From an uncultured Blautia sp. (lineage in GTDB: Bacteria; Bacillota; Clostridia; Lachnospirales; Lachnospiraceae), in the NCBI GenBank assembly GCA_900540785.1, contig UQHF01000020.1, positions 1 through 64,000 of the forward strand: a DNA stretch of 64,000 nucleotides. Reading direction: 5' to 3'. The position numbers and the translations under genes were made by a program. The notes beneath the pieces were generated by a model, which ran no database searches, had not been told where the DNA came from, and worked only from the letters and a program-made list of their open reading frames with translations. Of the stretch, positions 16,358 through 24,169 are shown one piece after another. The number at the start of each line of letters is the position of its first letter. The first letter of the stretch is position 1.

Positions 16358-17965
16358 ATGAAAAAAGTATTGAAAAAATTAAGAATCGTGTGTCTGCTTC
16401 TTATGCTTACAGCAGTGACAGTTGGGGTTACAGCAGTGGCAAATCCCACACAGGTAGAGGCAGCAACAAAGAAAGGCTTTCAGAAAATTAACGGAAAGCA
16501 GTATTACATTTTACAGAGCGGTGCGAAAGCAAAGGGCTGGCTTACCCTGAAACAGGACGGAAAACAGAAAAAATATTATTTTGATACGAAAACAGGAGTC
16601 CAGAAAAAAGGCTGGCAGACGATAAATGGCGGCCGATATTATTTTGGAAGCGGCAATTTGAATAAATGCAGACAGCAGGACTTAAACATGGCAGTCGGCT
16701 GGAGAAAGGACGGACAGGGAAAGAAACGTTACTTTACCGCGTCTGGCCGCATGGTAATAGGGTGGTACACTTTAAGCGGAAAAAAATATTACTTTGACAA
16801 AAAGACGGGAATTATGAAAACCGGCTGGCTGTACGAGGGAAAATACAAGTATTATTTTAATACAAAGACAGGTATCATGGCATCAGATGTAATGCTGAAG
16901 GATACGAAGAAAAATATTACCAGGTATTTTAACAAGTCAGGTCGTATGGCAACAGGCTGGAAAACATTTTCTTCCCAGAAAAAATGTTATTTCAATTCGG
17001 CGCCAAAATCGGACAGAGACGGCGCAATGGTTCACGGCTTCAAGAAAATAAACGGAAAAACCTATTATTTTCTGAGCACAGATGGCAGAAAACATACAGG
17101 CTGGCTTACGATAAAAAGCACGGGCGACAAGTATTATCTGAATCCGAAAAACGGTGGAGTCCGTGTGGAAAATACAGAAATGAAAATTGACGGGAAAACA
17201 TATGTGTTTGATAAAGAAGGCGTTTCTTCTTTGAAAGGATATGACAGACCGGATACAGAGAAACCTACAGGAAAGAGAACCATCAAAAATTATCTTGCAG
17301 GAGCACTTCAGCCGGTAGGACAGGCTCTTTATGTATGGGGCGGCGGCTGGAACGACGCCACAAGAAAGGGTGTAAGCCCTGTGTGGAAACAGTGGTATAA
17401 CAGTCAGGACAGCAGCTATGATTATGAATACCATAAATTCGAGAGAGAGAAAGGACTGGACTGTTCCGGATTTGTGGGATGGGCAACATACCAGGTAATG
17501 CACAGCAAGTCAGGAGAAGGAAGCGGTTATACGGTTGTTGCCAGTGAAGTTTGTGAAGAATACGCATCCAACGGATGGGGAAAACGGATTTCCAAGGCAG
17601 AACTTAAAAAGAGTGGGTATCATCTTCAGGCGGGAGACGTAGGGTGTAATCTCGGACATACATGGATTGTACTTGGGCAGTGTGCCGATAAGAGCGCGGT
17701 AATTGTGCATTCCACACCGAATGCAGGTTGTCAGATTTCCGGAACAACAACACCTGATGGTAACTCAAACAGTCAGGCAGTTGCACTTGCGCGGAAATAT
17801 ATGTCAAGGTATTCTGGGTATAATAAGTTTGATTATCACCCATCCAGTGGTAATTATCTTAACAACTGCACAGGATATTTCAGATGGAACAGCAATACCC
17901 TCAGCGATCCGGAAGGTTACAGAAATAAGACGGCAGACCAGATACTTGCAGATTTGTTCAGCTAA
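16358..17965 (+). CDS. Secreted NlpC/P60 peptidoglycan hydrolase with choline-binding-type repeats (copy 1)
   Basis: The 535-residue exported protein has a signal peptide (about 1-35, ending VEAA). Residues 40-290 hold about ten cell-wall-binding repeats of the GWxxxxGKxYYF type. The C-terminal NlpC/P60 domain (about 320-535) has catalytic Cys369 in GLDCSGFVGW and His434 in GHTWIVLG. It should cleave stem-peptide bonds in the wall. It is a tandem paralogue of the next gene: repeat regions are nearly identical, peptidase domains more divergent. Promoter and terminator flank it. Confidence 0.9.
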   Translation: MKKVLKKLRIVCLLLMLTAVTVGVTAVANPTQVEAATKKGFQKINGKQYYILQSGAKAKGWLTLKQDGKQKKYYFDTKTGVQKKGWQTINGGRYYFGSGNLNKCRQQDLNMAVGWRKDGQGKKRYFTASGRMVIGWYTLSGKKYYFDKKTGIMKTGWLYEGKYKYYFNTKTGIMASDVMLKDTKKNITRYFNKSGRMATGWKTFSSQKKCYFNSAPKSDRDGAMVHGFKKINGKTYYFLSTDGRKHTGWLTIKSTGDKYYLNPKNGGVRVENTEMKIDGKTYVFDKEGVSSLKGYDRPDTEKPTGKRTIKNYLAGALQPVGQALYVWGGGWNDATRKGVSPVWKQWYNSQDSSYDYEYHKFEREKGLDCSGFVGWATYQVMHSKSGEGSGYTVVASEVCEEYASNGWGKRISKAELKKSGYHLQAGDVGCNLGHTWIVLGQCADKSAVIVHSTPNAGCQISGTTTPDGNSNSQAVALARKYMSRYSGYNKFDYHPSSGNYLNNCTGYFRWNSNTLSDPEGYRNKTADQILADLFS

Positions 17966-17970
17966 AAAGG

Positions 17971-18010
17971 CTCAAAAATACGGAGGAGAAATCTTCCGTA
18001 TTTTTTTGAG
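17971..18010 (+). terminator. Terminator after the first NlpC/P60 gene
   Basis: CTCAAAAATACGGA (from 17971) pairs with TCCGTATTTTTTTGAG; the internal T-run serves as the release tract. Confidence 0.85.
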
Positions 18011-18049
18011 ACTTTTTAATCTGAAAATGCTAAAAATATCAAAACGCTG

Positions 18050-18107
18050 TTGACGGGAACTTTGTTATCATATATAATGGGTTACAGAATTGTAACAAAT
18101 TTGTAAA
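18050..18107 (+). promoter_or_regulatory. Promoter with downstream WalR-like box, second cell-wall hydrolase
   Basis: TTGACG (18050-18055), 17 nt, TATAAT (18073-18078), then TGTAAC-n5-TGTAAA at 18091-18107. The -35 context GTTGACGGGAA is identical to the promoter at 16250 and the box spacing is the same, so both genes should respond to the same regulator. Confidence 0.72.
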
Positions 18108-18151
18108 GAATAGCGTTTCCAGATGAAGCGCAGAAAAAAAGGACGGTAGAT

Positions 18152-19771
18152 ATGCAGAAAATATGTAAGAAGTTCAGAATTTTTGGACTGCTCCTGATGC
18201 TTATATTTGTTGCGGCAGGAGCTACGGCAGTTTCTAGCCCTGTCCGCGTAGAAGCGGCATCTAAGAAAGGCTTCCAGACAATAGGAGGGAAGCAGTATTA
18301 CATATTACAGAGCGGAGCCAAGGCAAAAGGCTGGCTTACCCTGACAGACAGCAAAACAAAGGAAAAACGCAAATATTATTTTGATCCCAAAACAGGAGTT
18401 CAGAAAAAGGGCTGGCTTACTCTGAATGGAAAGAAATATTATTTCGGAAGCGGCAATTTAAGCAAATGCAAACAGAAAGATTTGCATATGGCGATTGGCT
18501 GGCGGCAGGATGGCAGCGGAAATAGACGTTATTTTACAAAATCCGGTGTCATGGTAAAAGGCTGGCTTACTTTGGAAGGTAATAAATATTATTTCGATAA
18601 GAGCAGCGGAATTATGAAAAAAGGCTGGCTGTATGAAGGAAAATATAAATATTACTTTAATACGAAGACAGGAATCATGTCAAGGGACGTGATGCTCAAA
18701 GACACCAAGAAAAATATTGTAAGATATTTTAATCCGTCAGGACGTATGGCGTTAGGTTGGAAAACATTTTCTTCCCAGAAAAAATGTTATTTTAATTCAG
18801 CACCAAAATCGGACAGAGACGGAGCAATGGTTCACGGTTTCAAGGAAATTGACGGAAAAACCTATTATTTCATGAGTACGGATGGCAGAAAGCATACAGG
18901 CTGGCTTACAATAAAGAGTACAGGCAAGAAGTATTATCTGAATCCGAAAAATGGCGGAGTCCGTGTGGAAAATACGGAAATGAAAATTGATGGAAAAACA
19001 TATGTGTTTGATAAAGACGGTGTTGCAACATTAAAAACCACCGGACCAAACACAGAGAAGCCAAGCGGTACAAGAACCATTAAGAATTATCTGGCAGGAG
19101 CGCTTCAGCCGGTAGGACAGGCTCTTTACGTATGGGGCGGCGGCTGGACAGACGCTACAAGAAAAGGCGTAAGTCCTATGTGGAAACAGTGGTATGACAG
19201 TCAGGATAGCAGCTACGATTATCATGACTGGGATGATTTATCAACTGAAAACCGGAGAAAAGGACTTGACTGCTCTGGATTTGTAGGCTGGGCAACTTAC
19301 CAGGTAATGCACAATAAGAGTGGAGAAGGCGGAGGATATACCGTTGTTTCAGGAGAAATAGGAGAAAGCTACAGAAACAGAGGTTGGGGAAGTATTCTGA
19401 CTCAGGCAGATCTTGCGGCATCTAATTATAAATTCCAACCGGGAGATATTGGTTATAGTGATGGGCATACTTGGATTGTACTTGGACAGTGTTCCGATAA
19501 GAGCCTTGTGATCGTACACTCTACATGGCACGCTGGTTGTCAGATTTCCGGTACACCTACGCCAAGCGGCAGCTATGACAGTCAGGCGATTGCACTGGCA
19601 GAAAGATATATGGCAAGATACCCTGGGGTAAGTAAATACGATTATCATGAATCAAGCGGTAACTATATCCGTAATGGTAATTACTTCAGATGGAACAGCA
19701 ATACACTCAGCGATCCGGAAGGTTACAAGTCTAAGACAGCAGATCAGATACTTGCAGATCTATTCTCTTAA
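18152..19771 (+). CDS. Secreted NlpC/P60 peptidoglycan hydrolase with choline-binding-type repeats (copy 2)
   Basis: A 539-residue tandem paralogue of the preceding gene. It has a signal peptide ending about VEAA, about ten GWLT..GKKYYF repeats, then an NlpC/P60 domain with GLDCSGFVGW and DGHTWIVLG as the Cys/His pair. Residues about 175-300 are almost identical to copy 1, whereas the region after the catalytic Cys differs more (a DLSTENRR insertion, altered loops), suggesting altered bond or species specificity. Whether the repeats bind choline, another teichoic-acid decoration or a glycan is not decidable here. Confidence 0.9.
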   Translation: MQKICKKFRIFGLLLMLIFVAAGATAVSSPVRVEAASKKGFQTIGGKQYYILQSGAKAKGWLTLTDSKTKEKRKYYFDPKTGVQKKGWLTLNGKKYYFGSGNLSKCKQKDLHMAIGWRQDGSGNRRYFTKSGVMVKGWLTLEGNKYYFDKSSGIMKKGWLYEGKYKYYFNTKTGIMSRDVMLKDTKKNIVRYFNPSGRMALGWKTFSSQKKCYFNSAPKSDRDGAMVHGFKEIDGKTYYFMSTDGRKHTGWLTIKSTGKKYYLNPKNGGVRVENTEMKIDGKTYVFDKDGVATLKTTGPNTEKPSGTRTIKNYLAGALQPVGQALYVWGGGWTDATRKGVSPMWKQWYDSQDSSYDYHDWDDLSTENRRKGLDCSGFVGWATYQVMHNKSGEGGGYTVVSGEIGESYRNRGWGSILTQADLAASNYKFQPGDIGYSDGHTWIVLGQCSDKSLVIVHSTWHAGCQISGTPTPSGSYDSQAIALAERYMARYPGVSKYDYHESSGNYIRNGNYFRWNSNTLSDPEGYKSKTADQILADLFS

Positions 19772-19789
19772 AATTTAATAAAACAATAG

Positions 19790-19834
19790 AAACATCTTTG
19801 AGACAAAAAGCAAAGTTTCAAAGATGTTTTTTTG
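19790..19834 (+). terminator. Terminator after the second NlpC/P60 gene
   Basis: AAACATCTTTG (19790-19800) pairs with CAAAGATGTTT (19819-19829), followed by further T residues. Confidence 0.88.
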
Positions 19835-19926
19835 TTTTAAGACTATGTTATTATATTAACAACTGACTGTACGAGTCATTTTCGAAAAAATCACGCATGA
19901 TTTTTAAAAAAAGTTACTAAAAATTC

Positions 19927-19943
19927 TGTGAAAAAATTGTGAA
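19927..19943 (+). promoter_or_regulatory. WalR-like direct repeat upstream of the V8-like pair
   Basis: TGTGAA-n5-TGTGAA (19927-19932 and 19938-19943), a variant of the boxes at 16291 and 18091. TATGAT (19971-19976) 28 nt further down is a candidate -10 without a good -35, so an activator is plausible. The surrounding 19835-20085 stretch is AT-rich and otherwise holds only a small palindrome at 19886-19905. Confidence 0.5.
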
Positions 19944-20085
19944 ATATACAAATAGATTTTATATTTTAATTATGATACTATATTTTTATATAAATAAACG
20001 TGAAAATGTAAAAAGATTGAGAAAGGGGGAAAGAAATGGCAATGTAGCTTGATAAATTCGTGCAAAGAAAGGAGACGGTTAGACC

Positions 20086-21057
20086 ATGAAAAAAAGTTTC
20101 AAATTTGAAGTTTTATTAGTTTGTTTTATGTTATTGGTAGGAACAGTTTCAGTATCAGCAGAGTCGTTTGTATATTATGATATGGAAACAGGAGAACAAA
20201 CGGAGCAGGAAATTCAAGTGGAAGAAGGAGAAGTATTTTCGCCGACAAAATCTTTTGTGGGAAAGGCGAATGTGGCTGGAAATACGTCTCGCAAGATAAT
20301 TGGAGAAAATTCTCTTTTACCAGTTTATAAGAGATTCTGTTCAGATATAGTATACAGCAATATTTGCTACGTGAAGGCATATTGGAATTCGGGAAATTCA
20401 TCGTATTCAAAACAGGGGACAGGAACGATGGTCAGTCTGAATCAAGTTTTAACAGCTGGTCATTGTATTTACGATTACAATAGAGGACCGGCTGACGAGA
20501 TTTATATATATCCTGGAAAATATTCTGGAACTCTTACATACGGAGAAGCAAAAGGAATTCGACTTTCATATCCAGAAGATTTAGAAAAATTAAATTATAA
20601 TGATTCCAGTACATATGCTTACCGAAAAAGTGACATAGGAGTTATTACATTGGATAAAAGTATAGGAAATGATTGTGGATATAAATCTGTAGCTTATATA
20701 AAAGATTCTGATATGTTGAAATTGCCCAGTCGTCAGGTAAGAATAGCAGGATATCCGGGTAGCGGAATAGCATTAGGATTTCATGATAAAGAAACAAATA
20801 GTAGTACAACATTAGAAGGCATTATGTATAGTTCTATGGGGTATGTGACAAGGTGCTCTGGAAGAGAAATTCTATATAATGTAGATACAGGTGTGGGTAC
20901 AGAAGGCGCAGCAATTATATGCACCCCAGGAAATAATGAACTTGAGGTCATTTCAGGAATAAATGTGGCTTCTGGATCCGGTTCAAGTGAATTTAATATA
21001 GGAGTACATATTGAAAATACTCATATGAAATGGTTACAATCTCTTGGAATTAGATAA
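20086..21057 (+). CDS. Secreted V8-like serine protease homologue lacking the catalytic serine (copy 1)
   Basis: A 323-residue exported protein with a signal peptide (about 1-25, ending VSA) and a trypsin-like S1B/V8 fold. His126 (LTAGHCIYDY) and Asp183 (KSDIGVITLD) of the triad are present. In the nucleophile loop, where the family has G-x-S-G-S, the sequence is G-T-E-G-A-A (Glu273 in place of Ser). It is therefore probably not a normal serine protease and may be a binding or regulatory pseudoprotease. AAAGGAG lies before the ATG. It is followed by a paralogue with the same kind of replacement. Confidence 0.8.
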   Translation: MKKSFKFEVLLVCFMLLVGTVSVSAESFVYYDMETGEQTEQEIQVEEGEVFSPTKSFVGKANVAGNTSRKIIGENSLLPVYKRFCSDIVYSNICYVKAYWNSGNSSYSKQGTGTMVSLNQVLTAGHCIYDYNRGPADEIYIYPGKYSGTLTYGEAKGIRLSYPEDLEKLNYNDSSTYAYRKSDIGVITLDKSIGNDCGYKSVAYIKDSDMLKLPSRQVRIAGYPGSGIALGFHDKETNSSTTLEGIMYSSMGYVTRCSGREILYNVDTGVGTEGAAIICTPGNNELEVISGINVASGSGSSEFNIGVHIENTHMKWLQSLGIR

Positions 21058-21099
21058 GCAAAAGCACAGTAAGTGTAAAGGGAAAGGTTGGGTGTTGAA

Positions 21100-22065
21100 A
21101 TGAGAAAAATATCAAGTTTATTTAGAGGAATATTATGTTCTTGTTTTGCGTTGATATTTTTGGGAAGTATTTCAGTATCAGCAGATACATTTGTGAGCTA
21201 TGATATTAAAACACAAAAAAAAGAAGTGAAAAATATAGAAGCAGAAGAAAATAGTATAAAAGAGATGCCCCAAACTAATGATCTGGAAAAGCAGAATAGA
21301 AGTGTTATTGGAGAAAAAGTGTTATTTCCGGTTTATGAAAATGAAAGTAAAAAACCACCGTATAGTGCTATATGTTATATGGAGTCATTTTGGAATGTTG
21401 GTGGGAAAAAATATGCAGTGCAAGGCACAGGGACTCTGGTTATGCCAGATAAAGTGTTAACAGCAGGACATCTTCTGTATGATTATAATTATGGTCCAGC
21501 GGATGAAATATATGTTTATCCCGGCAGATACAAATCGATATATCCGTATGGAGAGGCAAGAGGAATAAAAATACATTATCCTCAGGATTTGGAAAAGTTA
21601 AATTATAACGATTCTTCTACGTTAGATTACCGGAAATGTGATATAGGAGTGGCTGAATTGAATATTCCTATTGGGAATCAGTTGGGATGTCATGGAATTG
21701 GGTTTTCATCGGATTCCGATTTAATGGGTGCTCCATCAGGACATCTTACGATAACGGGTTATCCTAAAAGTGGGTATACTTTGGGGTATTATGATGAAAT
21801 TACAGGAAGTAGCAATACGATACAGGGAGTAATGTATAGTTCCTGGGGAAGGGCGACAAGATGTTCTGGAAGAGAAATTCTGTATAATGTTGATACATAT
21901 CCTGGAATGGACGGTGCAGCAATTATGAGTGTTACACCATTGTCTGGTATAAATGTTGTAGTTGGTGTAGACGTTTCTTATCCAAGAGAAACAAAAGGAT
22001 ATAATGTGGGAGTACATATAGAACGGCAATATTATGCATGGCTACAGTCTCTTGGAGCTGCATGA
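21100..22065 (+). CDS. Secreted V8-like serine protease homologue lacking the catalytic serine (copy 2)
   Basis: A 321-residue paralogue of the preceding gene. The start at ATG 21100 is chosen because it gives a clean signal peptide (MRKISSLFRG.., ending SVSA); an in-frame TTG at 21088 is less likely. His124 (LTAGHLLYDY) and Asp181 (KCDIGVAEL) are kept, but the nucleophile loop reads P-G-M-D-G-A-A (Asp271 instead of Ser). Both copies thus carry an acidic residue at the nucleophile position. Base composition is clearly more AT-rich than in neighbouring genes, which may indicate transfer. Confidence 0.78.
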   Translation: MRKISSLFRGILCSCFALIFLGSISVSADTFVSYDIKTQKKEVKNIEAEENSIKEMPQTNDLEKQNRSVIGEKVLFPVYENESKKPPYSAICYMESFWNVGGKKYAVQGTGTLVMPDKVLTAGHLLYDYNYGPADEIYVYPGRYKSIYPYGEARGIKIHYPQDLEKLNYNDSSTLDYRKCDIGVAELNIPIGNQLGCHGIGFSSDSDLMGAPSGHLTITGYPKSGYTLGYYDEITGSSNTIQGVMYSSWGRATRCSGREILYNVDTYPGMDGAAIMSVTPLSGINVVVGVDVSYPRETKGYNVGVHIERQYYAWLQSLGAA

Positions 22066-22087
22066 TAAATTTTTCCATAATAAAACA

Positions 22088-22245
22088 CCTCTTCCACAAG
22101 CAAATAGTTGCAAATTTTAATAATTTTGTAAGCCTGCAATGGACAGAAATCAACTGTTTGAGCAAAGCGAGTTTTGATTTCTGTCCATAAAAAGGCGGCG
22201 CAACAAAATTGTTACAAAAATTTGCATATTTGCGGTGGAAGGAGG
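22088..22245. repeat. 158-bp MITE-like hairpin element
   Basis: Left arm 22088-22129 (CCTCTTCCAC..TTTTGT) is an imperfect reverse complement of 22203-22245 (ACAAAATT..GGTGGAAGGAGG), about 43 bp. Inside, TGGACAGAAATCAA (22140-22153) pairs perfectly with TTGATTTCTGTCCA (22174-22187). The element has no coding potential and follows the AT-rich protease-like pair. It may be a non-autonomous mobile repeat. Confidence 0.65.
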
Positions 22246-22337
22246 CTGATATGTGGGAAACTTTATAATAAAAATCAAATACATAATAAAAAGTCATTTT
22301 GTTAGGAAATATCTTAATAAATATGGCTTTTTTTATA

Positions 22338-22463
22338 TGTCACAATTCTGTAATTCTTTCCCGCAACCCCACAGGAATCGTTGCGGAAAGGTTTCTAAAT
22401 GTTACAAAGTTTTAAACTTTTCTGTAAAAAACCCTTGCAAACAGCGTAACAGTATGTTAATAT
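22338..22463 (+). promoter_or_regulatory. Upstream control region of the coiled-coil hydrolase gene
   Basis: It contains a WalR-like direct repeat TGTCAC-n5-TGTAAT (22338-22354), a CCGCAAC/GTTGCGG hairpin just after it, and the promoter TTGCAA (22435-22440), 17 nt, TAATAT (22458-22463). The box lies about 80 nt upstream of the -35, a position compatible with activation. Confidence 0.55.
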
Positions 22464-22533
22464 GTAGAAGAATTAAAACAGATATTTCATAAATGTTACA
22501 TATAAGTATTAAAAGTTACGAGGGTGAATGATT

Positions 22534-23889
22534 ATGAAGAAAAGACTTATGTGCCTTGCAATGGCGCTTTTAATGTGTGGAACTCAGGTCGTAAGCGTAA
22601 GCGCATCAAGAGAAGAAGAATTAAGAGAAGAGCAGGCATGGACAAGCCAGCAGTTAGACGCTACATATGCACGTATGGACGAGCTTTGGGCAGCAAAACA
22701 GCAGCTGGAAAGTGAAATCGCCACTCTCGATGCCAATCTTGTAGATGTGATGGTTTCTATTGATGTGCTGAAAAATGATATTTCTGCAAAAGAAGTAGAT
22801 ATTGTCCGTACAAAACAGGATCTGGGAAAAGCACAGAAGGCACGCGACAAACAGTATGAAGCTATGAAGAAACGTATCCAGTACCTTTATGAAAAAGGCG
22901 GAGACGATGCCTGGTTCCAGATGATGATGAACGCAGAGAATCTGGCAGACCTTCTCACAAGAGCAGAGTATACACAGAAAATGTACGATCAGGACAGAAA
23001 GAGCCTTGAGAAATACGTAAATACGATTGAGGAAGTAAAAAAGCTTCAGACAAAATACGAGAGCGAGCAGGCTGAGCTGGAAGAAATGAAAGCTTCCTAT
23101 GAAGAGCAGTCCGTTGTTCTTCAGAATGAAATTGATGCAAGAAGAGCAAGCTCTGCAAACTGTGACGCTGAAATTGCATATGCACAGCAGCAGGCAACAG
23201 AATACGCAAACCTGATCGCAGAACAGCAGGCTGAAATCGAGAGACTGGAAGCAGAGAGAATTGCAGCAGAAGAAGCGGCAAGAAGAGCTGCAGAAGAGGA
23301 AGCTGCGAGACTGGAAGCAGAGCAGGCAGCACAGGAAGAAGCTGAGGGAGAAAACGAAGAAGTCCAGTATGATGAGGATGGAAACGTGATCGAAGATACA
23401 GAGAACTCTGAGGAAGATTCCGAGTCTGCAGATGAAGGCGAAGGCTCTGAAGATGTAGAATATGATGAATATGGAAACGTAATTGATTCTGACAACACAG
23501 TATCTGAGGAAGAATATGAGAGTCAGGACACTCCGTCTTACTCAGGAGCAGGTGCTTCTGTTGTAGATTACGCAACACAGTTCGTAGGTAACCCGTATGT
23601 CTGGGGCGGAACAAGCCTCACAAACGGAGCAGACTGCTCCGGATTTACCCAGAGCGTATATGCAAACTTTGGTGTGAGCATTCCGAGAACCTCTTACGAA
23701 CAGCAGAATGCAGGATATGAAGTACCATACTCTGAGGCACAGCCTGGCGATCTGATCTGCTACGGCGGTCATGTGGCAATCTACATGGGCAACGGACAGA
23801 TTGTTCATGCTTCCAACTCAAGAGACGGAATCAAGATCAGCAATGATGCAACATACAGAACCATTCTTTCTGTAAGAAGACTTGTGTAA
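22534..23889 (+). CDS. Secreted coiled-coil NlpC/P60 endopeptidase (PcsB/SagA/CwlO-like)
   Basis: A 451-residue exported hydrolase. The start at 22534 is taken since GAGGG sits 9 nt upstream, too close to the in-frame ATG at 22528. A signal peptide (about 1-24, ending VSA) is followed by a long Glu/Ala/Gln-rich coiled coil (30-255), an acidic linker with two YDEDGNVIE-type repeats, and an NlpC/P60 domain (about 340-451: ADCSGFTQSVY, GGHVAIYMGNGQIVHAS). The coiled coil normally holds the enzyme inactive until FtsEX-type activation. It cleaves peptide cross-links during division or growth. Confidence 0.92.
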   Translation: MKKRLMCLAMALLMCGTQVVSVSASREEELREEQAWTSQQLDATYARMDELWAAKQQLESEIATLDANLVDVMVSIDVLKNDISAKEVDIVRTKQDLGKAQKARDKQYEAMKKRIQYLYEKGGDDAWFQMMMNAENLADLLTRAEYTQKMYDQDRKSLEKYVNTIEEVKKLQTKYESEQAELEEMKASYEEQSVVLQNEIDARRASSANCDAEIAYAQQQATEYANLIAEQQAEIERLEAERIAAEEAARRAAEEEAARLEAEQAAQEEAEGENEEVQYDEDGNVIEDTENSEEDSESADEGEGSEDVEYDEYGNVIDSDNTVSEEEYESQDTPSYSGAGASVVDYATQFVGNPYVWGGTSLTNGADCSGFTQSVYANFGVSIPRTSYEQQNAGYEVPYSEAQPGDLICYGGHVAIYMGNGQIVHASNSRDGIKISNDATYRTILSVRRLV

Positions 23890-23933
23890 AACAGAAAGAA
23901 AAACAATTTAAAATCCTGGTATTGTTTGAATAG

Positions 23934-23977
23934 AGTCATACGGAACTTTGAGAAAAAGTTCTGTATGACTTTTTTTT
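23934..23977 (+). terminator. Terminator of the coiled-coil hydrolase gene
   Basis: AGTCATACGGAACTTT (23934-23949) pairs with AAAGTTCTGTATGACT (23955-23970, one wobble), then a T-run. Confidence 0.92.
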
Positions 23978-23997
23978 AACAAAAAAATAAAAACATA

Positions 23998-24026
23998 TTG
24001 TCCTTTACACTTTTGTGTGGTATATT
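23998..24026 (+). promoter_or_regulatory. Promoter of the malate/fumarate operon
   Basis: TTGTCC (23998-24003), 17 nt, TATATT (24021-24026), leaving a leader of about 140 nt. Within the leader TTGTTAA-n4-AAGACAA (24135-24152) has one perfect Rex half-site and a poor second half, so NADH/NAD control by Rex is only a suggestion. Confidence 0.55.
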
Positions 24027-24169
24027 ATTAAAAGAGGAACTTAACTATAAATCGTAAAAAATTAACCATTTTATATTTAGAACGTTGGAATAAAAGAAAA
24101 AATAGTGGCAGTTCCCCATTTTTTTTACCTGTAATTGTTAAAAAAAAGACAAAGTGAGAGGAGAATGTT

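Noticed and set aside
24135..24152. Rex operator before the malate/fumarate operon
   Set aside because: Only one half-site (TTGTTAA) is good; the other matches about 4 of 7 positions, so it is mentioned but not called.
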